NCBI GenBank assembly: GCA_947624455.1
Contig: CANQKL010000068.1
Coordinates: forward strand, 1 to 8,192
Source of the DNA: an uncultured Clostridia bacterium
GTDB lineage: Bacteria; Bacillota; Clostridia; UMGS1883
Direction: 5' to 3'
Length of the DNA stretch: 8,192 bases
Each line of letters opens with the position of its first letter. The stretch's first letter is position 1. A model generated the notes under the pieces. That model had not been told where the DNA came from and did not search any database. It saw only the letters and a program-made list of their open reading frames with translations. Below, in pieces: positions 1 through 6,085 of the stretch. The position numbers and the translations under genes are program-made.

Positions 1-37
1 TGGAGGCACGGGGGCTGTCCAAAAAAATCGTGCAGAA

Positions 38-136
38 CAAACGAAAATCAGCTCTCGCAGGCGGCAGGCGAAGCCTGTTGCCGAGAAAGCCCTCCCGACG
101 GCGTACATAGGTACGCCGAGCGGTGATTTTCGTTCG
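38..136. repeat. Palindromic repeat-like element with nested hairpins
   Basis: The ends are a perfect 10-bp inverted repeat (ACGAAAATCA at 41-50, TGATTTTCGT at 124-133). Inside are two more hairpins. One pairs 60-69 with 73-82 across a GAA loop (two G-T wobbles) and is extended by TCTCG (53-57) pairing with CGAGA (83-87). The other pairs CGGCGTAC (99-106) with GTACGCCG (111-118) across ATAG. It has no open frame of note. It is GC-rich and sits in otherwise AT-rich intergenic DNA, which suits a REP-like or MITE-like interspersed repeat, but copy number cannot be judged from one window. A structured RNA is the alternative. Confidence 0.5.
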
Positions 137-156
137 TAGTCCAAGGGCATAAAATG

Positions 157-186
157 AGAAAATTCGCTCGTAAGGGCGAATTTTCT
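157..186. terminator. Hairpin, possible terminator of an upstream gene
   Basis: AGAAAATTCGC (157-167) pairs perfectly with GCGAATTTTCT (176-186) across an 8-base loop. The arms carry their own A and T runs, as in bidirectional intrinsic terminators, but no long T tract follows. It could end transcription from a gene to the left of the window, or be part of the surrounding repeat. Confidence 0.4.
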
Positions 187-230
187 ACATTAATAATACG
201 TTATTTTATTTTTGTTGACTGATTACATAA

Positions 231-239
231 TGCTATAAT
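231..239 (+). promoter_or_regulatory. Possible extended -10 promoter
   Basis: TGC followed by TATAAT (234-239) is a perfect extended -10 box. The TTGACT at 215-220 is only 13 bases upstream, too close to be a normal -35. The promoter would therefore rely on the extended -10. It lies inside the inverted repeat pair at 139-271 and would give a purB leader of about 155 bases. The promoter at 329-357 is the stronger candidate. Confidence 0.3.
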
Positions 240-328
240 TTACCTTAAATAAAGGCTTCCAGCCCTTGGACGATCTGCGCCATTTTTTACAGCCCCTGAA
301 TATTTTCAAAATTTATCACATTTGCCCC

Positions 329-357
329 TTGAAATATGCGTCAAAATGTAGTAAAAT
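329..357 (+). promoter_or_regulatory. Probable sigma-A type promoter of purB
   Basis: TTGAAA (329-334) and TAAAAT (352-357) are separated by exactly 17 bases, each one or two mismatches from consensus, in AT-rich DNA. Transcription would start near 364, leaving a leader of about 40 bases before the purB start at 404. That leader holds the AGGAGG site at 391-396 and is too short for a purine riboswitch. Confidence 0.6.
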
Positions 358-403
358 TAACCTATTAAAAAAGCTTTCAAGCTGTTAAACAGGAGGTAAT
401 CCT

Positions 404-1837
404 ATGTCCAACAACACCTATCAGACTCCGCTTAACTCCCGGTACGCCAGCAAGGAGATGCAGTACCTCTTTTCCAACGATATGAAGTTCCGCACCTGGC
501 GCAAGCTGTGGATAGCGTTGGCCGAGACAGAGATGGAGCTGGGCCTGCCCGTCACTCAGGAGCAGGTGGACGAGCTTAAGGCCCACGCCGACGACATCAA
601 TTATGAGGTGGCCCAGGAGCGGGAAAAGCAGGTTCGCCACGACGTTATGAGCCACGTCTATGCTTATGGCGTACAGTGTCCCAAGGCAAAGGGCATCATC
701 CACTTGGGGGCCACAAGCTGCTATGTGGGCGATAATACCGACATCATAATTATGACCGAGGCCCTCAGGCTCATACGGAAAAAGCTCATTAATGTTATTG
801 CCAAGCTCAGCGGCTTCGCCATGAAATACAAGGATTTGCCCACTTTGGGCTTCACCCACTTCCAGCCTGCCCAGCTCACCACTGTGGGCAAGCGGGCCAC
901 GCTGTGGATTCAGGATCTTGTGATGGACCTTGAGGATCTGGATCACCAGCTCTCCAAGGCCAAGCTCCTTGGCAGCAAGGGAACCACCGGCACTCAGGCC
1001 AGCTTCCTTGAGCTGTTCGAGGGCGACCACGAGAAGGTCAAGGCCCTGGACATGAAGATAGCCGAAAAAATGGGCTACAGCGCGGTGTTCCCAGTCTCCG
1101 GCCAGACCTACGCCCGGAAGCTGGATACTCAGATGCTCAATATCCTTGCGGGCATAGCTCAGAGCGCCTACAAGTTCAGCAACGACCTCCGTCTGCTCCA
1201 GCACCTGAAGGAGATGGAGGAACCCTTTGAAAAGAGCCAGATAGGCTCCTCTGCCATGGCCTACAAACGTAACCCCATGCGCAGCGAACGCATATCCTCT
1301 CTGGCCCGTTACGTCATAGTCGATGCTCTCAATCCGGCCATCACCGCCTCAACCCAGTGGTTCGAGCGAACCCTTGACGACAGCGCCAACAAGCGTATCA
1401 GCGTGGCCGAGGCCTTCCTGGCTACTGACGCGATCTTGGAAATTTACATAAATGTCGCCGACGGCATGGTGGTCTATCCCAAGGTCATCGAGAGCCGCAT
1501 CATGAGCGAGCTGCCATTTATGGCCACCGAGAACATCATGATGCAGGCGGTAAAGCAGGGCGGCGACCGTCAGGAGCTTCATGAGAAGATCAGGGAGCTG
1601 TCCATGGAGGCCGGAAAGAACGTGAAGGTCAACGGCGGCCCTAACAACCTTATCGACTTGATCGCCGCCGATGGCAGCTTCAACCTGGACATCGACGCTC
1701 TCAAGGCCATTCTTAAGCCCGAGAACTATGTGGGCCGCGCTCCTCAGCAGACCGAGGAGTTTATAGACAATGTCGTACAGCCCATCCTTGACGAAAATAA
1801 GGAACTGCTCGGCATGACGGCGGAGCTGAGCGTGTAA
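404..1837 (+). CDS. purB: Adenylosuccinate lyase
   Basis: This cytoplasmic enzyme acts twice in purine synthesis: it splits SAICAR into AICAR plus fumarate, and adenylosuccinate into AMP plus fumarate. The 477 residues match the longer form of the family. Visible motifs are the fumarase-superfamily blocks HLGATS (100-105), THFQPAQ with the catalytic His (about 152), GTTGTQASF (193-201), and the mobile signature loop GSSAMAYKRNP (281-291), which holds the catalytic Ser and the substrate-binding Lys and Asn. The loop has Ala where many members have Pro. The ATG at 404 has AGGAGG seven bases upstream. The gene appears to be a single transcription unit, with its own promoter at 329-357 and a possible terminator after it. 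The gene looks complete and intact. A long open frame on the opposite strand is a composition shadow. Confidence 0.96.
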   Translation: MSNNTYQTPLNSRYASKEMQYLFSNDMKFRTWRKLWIALAETEMELGLPVTQEQVDELKAHADDINYEVAQEREKQVRHDVMSHVYAYGVQCPKAKGIIHLGATSCYVGDNTDIIIMTEALRLIRKKLINVIAKLSGFAMKYKDLPTLGFTHFQPAQLTTVGKRATLWIQDLVMDLEDLDHQLSKAKLLGSKGTTGTQASFLELFEGDHEKVKALDMKIAEKMGYSAVFPVSGQTYARKLDTQMLNILAGIAQSAYKFSNDLRLLQHLKEMEEPFEKSQIGSSAMAYKRNPMRSERISSLARYVIVDALNPAITASTQWFERTLDDSANKRISVAEAFLATDAILEIYINVADGMVVYPKVIESRIMSELPFMATENIMMQAVKQGGDRQELHEKIRELSMEAGKNVKVNGGPNNLIDLIAADGSFNLDIDALKAILKPENYVGRAPQQTEEFIDNVVQPILDENKELLGMTAELSV

Positions 1838-1881
1838 TAAATAGCAGACAGTGGTTAGTGAGGCAGGTGTGACTGACTTTA

Positions 1882-1925
1882 CCGAAAAAATTTTCAAAAA
1901 CGTGGAACTTTTTCGGCTGTTTTTA
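1882..1925 (+). terminator. Possible terminator after purB
   Basis: CCGAAAAA (1882-1889) pairs with TTTTTCGG (1909-1916), and CTGTTTTTA follows (from 1917). The stem is 8 bp with a long 19-base loop that itself contains a small A/T palindrome. It is weak as a hairpin, but the position (44 bases after the purB stop) and the T run fit an intrinsic terminator. Confidence 0.4.
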
Positions 1926-1977
1926 CGTCTAAGCTATAGAACATCTCTGATGTTACTATATTTTAGGAGGAACACCT

Positions 1978-3633
1978 ATGAAAAAGCTATTTGCCACTAT
2001 TATGGCCGTGGCGGCAATCTTTGCCGCGTCGGCGGCCATGGCCCAGGACGAGACCGCCGTACTGCCGGCCTTTGACGTCACGCTCAACGGACAAAAGGTT
2101 GACAGCCGAAATAGGGAATACCCCCTGTTCGTGTACAGGGACATCACCTATTTCCCTATGACCTACTATGACTGCCGCTTCCTTGGCCTCACCACTGGCT
2201 GGGACGGGCGGACTTACACTCTGACCGTCAACAAGGAGAACATCGCCGGAATGTACCGGGACAACGTCTCCGGAACGAATAATCCCCACAGTTGGACCGT
2301 GCGTCCGGTGGAAGTCCCCGTCGGTCAGGAGTACCGCTACACGGGGGAATGTGTGGAACCGGCCCACTTTGTCACCTATGTGAACGGTCAGGAGGCGGGC
2401 GGGGGCGACTACCCCCTCATGACCCTTCGGGGCGTGACCTACTTCCCCCTGACCTGGGAGTACGCCCACGATATGTTCGGCTGGGACTATAATTTTGACG
2501 AAAACGGCCTGAACATAAGCAGCGACAACTACCGCACCGAGATTTTAAATCTGCCCGGCTTCGACGGTACAAACGCGGCCGAGTACGGCGGATATTACTT
2601 CTATCAGGCGGGACAGGAGATACGCCGCGCCCCGGTGAACGACACTTCCGCCGCCGAGACCGTCTACACCATGCCTTTGCCGCCTTATCATGTGGGAGAT
2701 GAAATCATGTGGGGAGACGTCGCCTATCCCGCCCAGTTCAGCGTCCGGGACGGCGAGCTGCGTATGACCTTCACCGACGTTGACACGGCTACCTTCACCA
2801 GAGTTTACAGTTTGAAGTACGATCCGGCCCAAAATACCTTTGTGGAGGACGACAGGCCCGACACCGTGAGCAACTCCACCGGGCCGGACACCCGTTATTA
2901 TTATGCGGACGACATTGTTGTCAAGATAGGGTATACCGCCTCGTACAGCCGGGGCGGCGAGGAGGTCAGCCTCCGGGAGCTTGGCAACGCCTATGACTGC
3001 CGTATTCTCGGCCACAGGCTCTATCTCCGGTGCGCCCCCGCCGAGGGCTATGACAGCGGCGCCTTGTCCGACTTGTACAAGGTAGACATGGACACCGGCG
3101 AGATAACCCTCGTAACTCGGGAAATAAACGGATTTTGGGCCTTTGAGGGGCCGGAGGGCGACCTTATCTACACCTATACCGACGGCGAGGGTCTTGTGCG
3201 CCTTGACACCGACGAGGTGATAATATACAACGCCGATTATTGGGCGTCTGACGCTTATAAGACATTGGAGTTGACCCTTCTTGGCGACGAGCTGGCCGTA
3301 TACAGCCGCGACGACGGCCATACCCGGCTTCAGGTCTTTCCTGAGTATGGCTCCGGCAAGCCCCGGGAAATACTGTCGTCCGATGCTTACGGCAGCTGCG
3401 GCAGCTTTGACGGCGGATTTTATGTTTGTCTGTGCGAGGAGCTGCCCGAGGACAAGTACCGCATCGCCATACTCCGGGAGGGTATGGAGCCCTATCTCAG
3501 CTCCGACGTTTCGGACGGCTGGTACGGCAAAGTTTCTTGGCACGGCAAAGTTTTTGCGGAGGGCGGCGACGCGATCTATGTCACCGAGGGCAAGGCCGTG
3601 CGCGTAACTCTTGACCGCCCGGCAAAGGAATAA
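1978..3633 (+). CDS. Secreted protein with two stalk (copper-amine-oxidase N-like) domains
   Basis: This is an exported protein of 551 residues and unknown exact function. Residues 1-22 are a clear signal peptide (MKKL, a hydrophobic core, then ASAAMA before QDE). Two repeats of the stalk-type domain follow: residues about 33-86 (LNGQKVD, YPL, DITYFPMTYYD, LGL, W) and about 132-182 (YVNGQEA, YPL, GVTYFPLTWEY, GWDYNF). This domain is common in cell-surface proteins of clostridia and paenibacilli, where it is thought to act as a wall-associated or binding module rather than an oxidase. Residues about 190-551 are rich in Tyr, Asp and Gly with repeated short beta-strand-like units (for example YYFYQAGQEIRRAPV), suggesting a DUF5050-like or beta-propeller region. 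There are no catalytic motifs and no C-terminal anchor. The start is supported by AGGAGG (1965-1970). A small in-frame 18-bp tandem repeat (ACGGCAAAGTTT at 3524 and 3542) lies near the 3' end. Confidence 0.8.
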   Translation: MKKLFATIMAVAAIFAASAAMAQDETAVLPAFDVTLNGQKVDSRNREYPLFVYRDITYFPMTYYDCRFLGLTTGWDGRTYTLTVNKENIAGMYRDNVSGTNNPHSWTVRPVEVPVGQEYRYTGECVEPAHFVTYVNGQEAGGGDYPLMTLRGVTYFPLTWEYAHDMFGWDYNFDENGLNISSDNYRTEILNLPGFDGTNAAEYGGYYFYQAGQEIRRAPVNDTSAAETVYTMPLPPYHVGDEIMWGDVAYPAQFSVRDGELRMTFTDVDTATFTRVYSLKYDPAQNTFVEDDRPDTVSNSTGPDTRYYYADDIVVKIGYTASYSRGGEEVSLRELGNAYDCRILGHRLYLRCAPAEGYDSGALSDLYKVDMDTGEITLVTREINGFWAFEGPEGDLIYTYTDGEGLVRLDTDEVIIYNADYWASDAYKTLELTLLGDELAVYSRDDGHTRLQVFPEYGSGKPREILSSDAYGSCGSFDGGFYVCLCEELPEDKYRIAILREGMEPYLSSDVSDGWYGKVSWHGKVFAEGGDAIYVTEGKAVRVTLDRPAKE

Positions 3634-3677
3634 AGGTATAGAAATAAAGGAATAACAATAGAAAGGAAAATCAGAAC

Positions 3678-4478
3678 ATGAAGCTTGGAGTTATCGGCGC
3701 TGGGAACATTGCTGGCGCAATCGTAAACGGAGTTGTACACGCTGGCATAATAAAGCCGGAGGACGTCACGGTCAGCGATCTTTACGACCGGAAGCTGGCC
3801 CCTCTGAGGGAGCTGGGGGTGAATACCACCACCCATAACGGCGAGGCCGCCGCCGCGGGGGACGTGGTTCTTTTGGCCATCAAGCCCAACGTGGCGGAAA
3901 AGGTGCTGACGGAAATAGCCCCCAGCATCCAGGGCAAGCTGCTGGTCAGCGTGGTGGCCGGTTTTACCCGGGAGGACATAGCCGACATAGTGGGAAAAAG
4001 CGTGCGCATTGTGCGCACCATGCCCAATGTCCCCGCTCTGGTGGGCGAGGCTATGACAGTCCTCTGCCGCACCGATAACGTCAGCGATGAGGATTTCGAC
4101 AGCGTGATAAAGATATTTGACGCTATAGGCAAGACTTCTGTTCTGGATGAGAGCTTATTTGACGCGGCCACCGCCACCAACGGCAGCGGTCCGGCCTACG
4201 TGTTCGTAATGATCGAGGCCATGGCCGACGCGGCTGTGCTTCAGGGCATACCCCGGGACATCGCCTATCTGCTGGTGGAGCAGACGATTTTAGGTTCCGC
4301 CAAGCTGGCCCTGTCCACAATGGAGCATCCCGGAAAGCTGAAGGATATGGTCTGCTCCCCCGGCGGCACCACTATCGAGGCCATTTACCGTCTTGAGGAA
4401 AAGGGACTTAGGGCCACGATGATCGACGCGGTGTCTGCCTGCGCCAAAAAGTCCGCCGAGCTGGGAAGAAGGAAGTAA
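3678..4478 (+). CDS. proC: Pyrroline-5-carboxylate reductase
   Basis: It catalyses the last step of proline synthesis, NAD(P)H-dependent reduction of 1-pyrroline-5-carboxylate to L-proline, in the cytoplasm. At 266 residues it is the usual length. The N-terminal Rossmann fold begins GVIGAGNIAGAI (4-15). Then come LAIKP (66-70), SVVAGFT (91-97), and RTMPNVPALVGEAM (113-126). The C-terminal dimer domain has the family signature NGSGPAYVFVMIEA (168-181) and HPGKLKDMVCSPGGTT (217-232). The start has GAAAGGA (3661-3667) ten bases upstream and lies only 44 bases after the previous gene, without a terminator, so the two may be cotranscribed. There is no proA or proB nearby. The gene looks complete. 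Confidence 0.96.
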   Translation: MKLGVIGAGNIAGAIVNGVVHAGIIKPEDVTVSDLYDRKLAPLRELGVNTTTHNGEAAAAGDVVLLAIKPNVAEKVLTEIAPSIQGKLLVSVVAGFTREDIADIVGKSVRIVRTMPNVPALVGEAMTVLCRTDNVSDEDFDSVIKIFDAIGKTSVLDESLFDAATATNGSGPAYVFVMIEAMADAAVLQGIPRDIAYLLVEQTILGSAKLALSTMEHPGKLKDMVCSPGGTTIEAIYRLEEKGLRATMIDAVSACAKKSAELGRRK

Positions 4479-4482
4479 GTCT

Positions 4483-4529
4483 CATAAAATTCCATCCCCT
4501 TTCATAGGCTGAAAGGGGATGATTTTATG
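4483..4529 (+). promoter_or_regulatory. Hairpin covering the RBS and start codon of the spoIIM-like gene
   Basis: CATCCCCTTTC (4493-4503) pairs perfectly with GAAAGGGGATG (4511-4521) across a 7-base loop. After a 2-base bulge on the left arm, CATAAAAT (4483-4490) pairs with ATTTTATG (4522-4529). The right arm contains both the Shine-Dalgarno AAAGGGG (4512-4518) and the start codon (4527-4529). It begins five bases after the proC stop. It could serve as a weak terminator for proC, since ATTTTAT follows the inner stem, and would also hide the translation start when transcribed from upstream. Confidence 0.6.
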
Positions 4530-5051
4530 GATAAGCATGACAGGCATAAAAACATTGTTTTTTTTCTTACAGGCGTTTTCTTAGTGGGCATAACCCTGGG
4601 CAGTATCATGGGTCTGGGCAGTACGGCGGAGCTTGGGCCGGTTGACGGCAAAGCCTTCCGCTCCTATGTAACTTCGGCCGCTCTGACGGGTATTCCCTTC
4701 TGGTGCGCCGTTTTTTTGCCGTGCACCTTCCGTCACAGACTGGGCTTCGGTTCCCTTGCCCTGCTGATAAAGGGCGTACTCCTTGGCTGTTCCGGAGTGA
4801 TGCTGCTGTCTGGAGAGGGCGGGGCATGGCGCTATTGCCTGAACATCCTGCCGCAGCTTCTTTCAATGGCGCCGCTGTATATTTTTATCGCGGCGGCTCT
4901 GCTGGAAAAGGAGGATCGGTCTTATACATATCCGTCAATTTTGACAAATTTTTTCCTGGCTCTTTTGACAACTTTTATGTCGTCTTGTGTTCAATACCTG
5001 TTTTTTTGGGGAATAAATACTATTCAAGTGATTTTTATGACAAATTTTTGA
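4527..5051 (+). CDS. spoIIM: SpoIIM-like sporulation membrane protein
   Basis: This is an integral membrane protein of 174 residues with about five hydrophobic segments (roughly 9-29, 49-66, 72-98, 104-127 and 135-165). The segment IKGVLLG...NILPQLLSMAP (about 84-118) closely resembles the core of SpoIIM (KGvvvG ... vLPQNiilIP). SpoIIM is part of the SpoIID-SpoIIM-SpoIIP machine that remodels peptidoglycan so the mother-cell membrane can engulf the forespore. The B. subtilis protein has 214 residues, so this one is short, mainly at its N terminus and first extracytoplasmic loop. Its position just before a xerD-like gene is the usual clostridial and bacillar arrangement and supports the call. 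The ATG at 4527 has AAAGGGG eight bases upstream, inside a hairpin. The 3' end is AT-rich. The alternative is an uncharacterised DUF95-type membrane protein. Confidence 0.7.
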   Translation: MDKHDRHKNIVFFLTGVFLVGITLGSIMGLGSTAELGPVDGKAFRSYVTSAALTGIPFWCAVFLPCTFRHRLGFGSLALLIKGVLLGCSGVMLLSGEGGAWRYCLNILPQLLSMAPLYIFIAAALLEKEDRSYTYPSILTNFFLALLTTFMSSCVQYLFFWGINTIQVIFMTNF

Positions 5052-5082
5052 AATTTTTTTAGTGCATTAAGCCAATATACTT

Positions 5083-5111
5083 TTTCGGATTTTTATTGTA
5101 AAATATATAAT
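5083..5111 (+). promoter_or_regulatory. Possible promoter before the xerD-like gene
   Basis: A perfect TATAAT (5106-5111) lies in a very AT-rich stretch 27 bases before the xerD-like start. The hexamer 17 bases upstream (TTTCGG, 5083-5088) is a poor -35. AT-rich sequence occurs by chance in this gap, so only the -10 is worth noting. It would give a leader of about 20 bases ending with AGAGGAAG (5123-5130). Confidence 0.3.
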
Positions 5112-5137
5112 CATTTACGTACAGAGGAAGATGCCGA

Positions 5138-6022
5138 ATGGACAGTCTGGTGAAAGATTTTACACTTTATCTGGCAAAAAAACAAGGGGTCAGTGAAAAT
5201 ACCCTCTTGTCATATGGCCGGGATGTGGAACAATTTCTTTCATGGCTCGGACTGGAAAATCAGGAAAGCTGCCTCAAGGTGAGTAGCGAACGTGTTCAAG
5301 ATTATGTAAACCTTCTTGAAAGGGAGGGAAAGGCAAATTCCACTGTTTTGCGCAGCGTCAGCTCGATACGCAATTTCTACAACTTTCTAATGGAGCGCGG
5401 GCTGGTCAAAACCAATCCCGTCGCCCAACTTGAGCTTCCCGCCGCCACTCACAAAGCCCCCGTGATCCTAAGTCCCAGCGAGGTGAATCGGCTGCTGTCC
5501 CAGCCCCGGCTCACCGACGCTAAGGGCGCCAGGGACAAGGCTATGTTGGAGCTGCTGTACGCCACGGGCATGAAGGTTTCGGAGCTAATATCCATGGAAC
5601 TTAGGGATGTCAATTTGACCGAGGGCGTCGTAGTCTGCCGCGGCGGCGGCCATTCCCGGATAATTCCTATGGGCGGAGCCGCCGGTGAGGCGGTGGAGTA
5701 TTATATTGAGAACGTTCGCGACTCTATGGTAGAGGATCAGAAAATAAAGACTCTTTTTGTGAATTGCGGCGGCAGACCCATGACCCGTCAGGGCTTTTGG
5801 AAGCTGATAAAGGGCTACATAAAGAAGGCCGAGATCGACAAGGACGTAACGCCGCAGACTCTGCGCCATTCGTTTGCCGTCCACCTGCTCCAGAATGGGG
5901 CCGATACGGCGGCAGTTTCACAGATGTTGGGATACAACGACACGGTGTCGGCGAAAATGTACAATGAAATGATGAAAGACCGGATAAAGAAAGTGTATAA
6001 CAGATCTCATCCCCGGGCCTGA
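5138..6022 (+). CDS. xerD: XerD-family tyrosine recombinase with altered active site
   Basis: It has 294 residues, the normal XerC/XerD length. The N-terminal SAM-like core-binding domain (about 1-90) is typical, as are the linker (LSPSEVNRLL, 111-120), the catalytic domain and the HPRA ending. Canonical XerD resolves chromosome dimers at dif with XerC and FtsK. Several catalytic positions differ here. The first Arg (in ATGLRVSEL) is Lys146 in ATGMKVSEL. The beta-hairpin GKGxKxR reads CRGGGHSR without a Lys. The His of box II (SPHVLRH) is Gln240 in TPQTLRH, and the LGH His is Tyr266. Arg243 and the nucleophile Tyr275 (SAKMYNEM) remain. The RBS is AGAGGAAG (5123-5130). The location between spoIIM and spoIVB matches the conserved xerD neighbourhood, so this is a resident chromosomal gene and not the integrase of the adjacent element. 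Activity is uncertain: it may be a regulatory or degenerate paralogue. Confidence 0.85.
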   Translation: MDSLVKDFTLYLAKKQGVSENTLLSYGRDVEQFLSWLGLENQESCLKVSSERVQDYVNLLEREGKANSTVLRSVSSIRNFYNFLMERGLVKTNPVAQLELPAATHKAPVILSPSEVNRLLSQPRLTDAKGARDKAMLELLYATGMKVSELISMELRDVNLTEGVVVCRGGGHSRIIPMGGAAGEAVEYYIENVRDSMVEDQKIKTLFVNCGGRPMTRQGFWKLIKGYIKKAEIDKDVTPQTLRHSFAVHLLQNGADTAAVSQMLGYNDTVSAKMYNEMMKDRIKKVYNRSHPRA

Positions 6023-6036
6023 TGAGAATAAAACCG

Positions 6037-6083
6037 GACACCTCTGGAGATAATTTCTTTGAGAAATTATCTCCAGAGGTGTC
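6037..6083 (+). promoter_or_regulatory. Perfect 22-bp hairpin enclosing the spoIVB RBS
   Basis: Positions 6037-6058 are the exact reverse complement of 6062-6083, with a 3-base loop (TTG). It starts 15 bases after the xerD stop and ends two bases before the spoIVB ATG (6086). The right arm contains GAGGTG (6076-6081), the only plausible Shine-Dalgarno for that start. There is no T run after it on the plus strand, so it is a poor plus-strand terminator. On the minus strand a short TTTTAT run follows, but no minus-strand gene is evident. Control of translation or mRNA stability at the xerD-spoIVB junction is the likeliest role. Confidence 0.65.
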
Positions 6084-6085
6084 TT

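Larger units (their letters stand above)
139..271. repeat. Distant inverted repeat pair enclosing AT-rich DNA
   Basis: GTCCAAGGGC at 139-148 is the exact reverse complement of GCCCTTGGAC at 262-271. The 113 bases between them are AT-rich and include a strong hairpin (157-186) and a TATAAT box. This could be a small non-coding mobile unit bounded by 10-bp inverted repeats, or the closing stem of a structured transcript. It directly follows the palindromic element at 38-136, so both may belong to one composite repeat. Only the inverted repeat is certain. Confidence 0.35.

Noticed and set aside
215..239. TTGACT and TATAAT as a standard -35/-10 pair
   Set aside because: The spacer is only 13 bases. 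The -10 is kept only as a weak extended -10 candidate.
1951..1959. Extended -10 box (TGT TACTAT) just before the stalk-domain gene
   Set aside because: Transcription would start near 1966, inside the AGGAGG site at 1965-1970, leaving no usable ribosome binding site, and there is no -35 at the right distance.
2545..3543. Long open frame on the minus strand opposite the stalk-domain gene (and similar ones opposite purB and proC)
   Set aside because: They lie wholly antisense to well-supported genes with recognised motifs, carry no recognisable domain, and are expected from GC-rich third codon positions.
5138..6022. The XerD-like gene as integrase of the element inserted in spoIVB
   Set aside because: It lies outside the inferred junction, in the conserved spoIIM-xerD neighbourhood, has XerD length and ending, and shows an impaired active site.
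5995..6025. Sigma-F/sigma-G type promoter before spoIVB (GTATAA at 5995-6000)
   Set aside because: The region 15 bases downstream (GGCCTGATGA) misses key positions of the sigma-F/G -10 consensus. I see no convincing forespore promoter, though one could be missed by eye.
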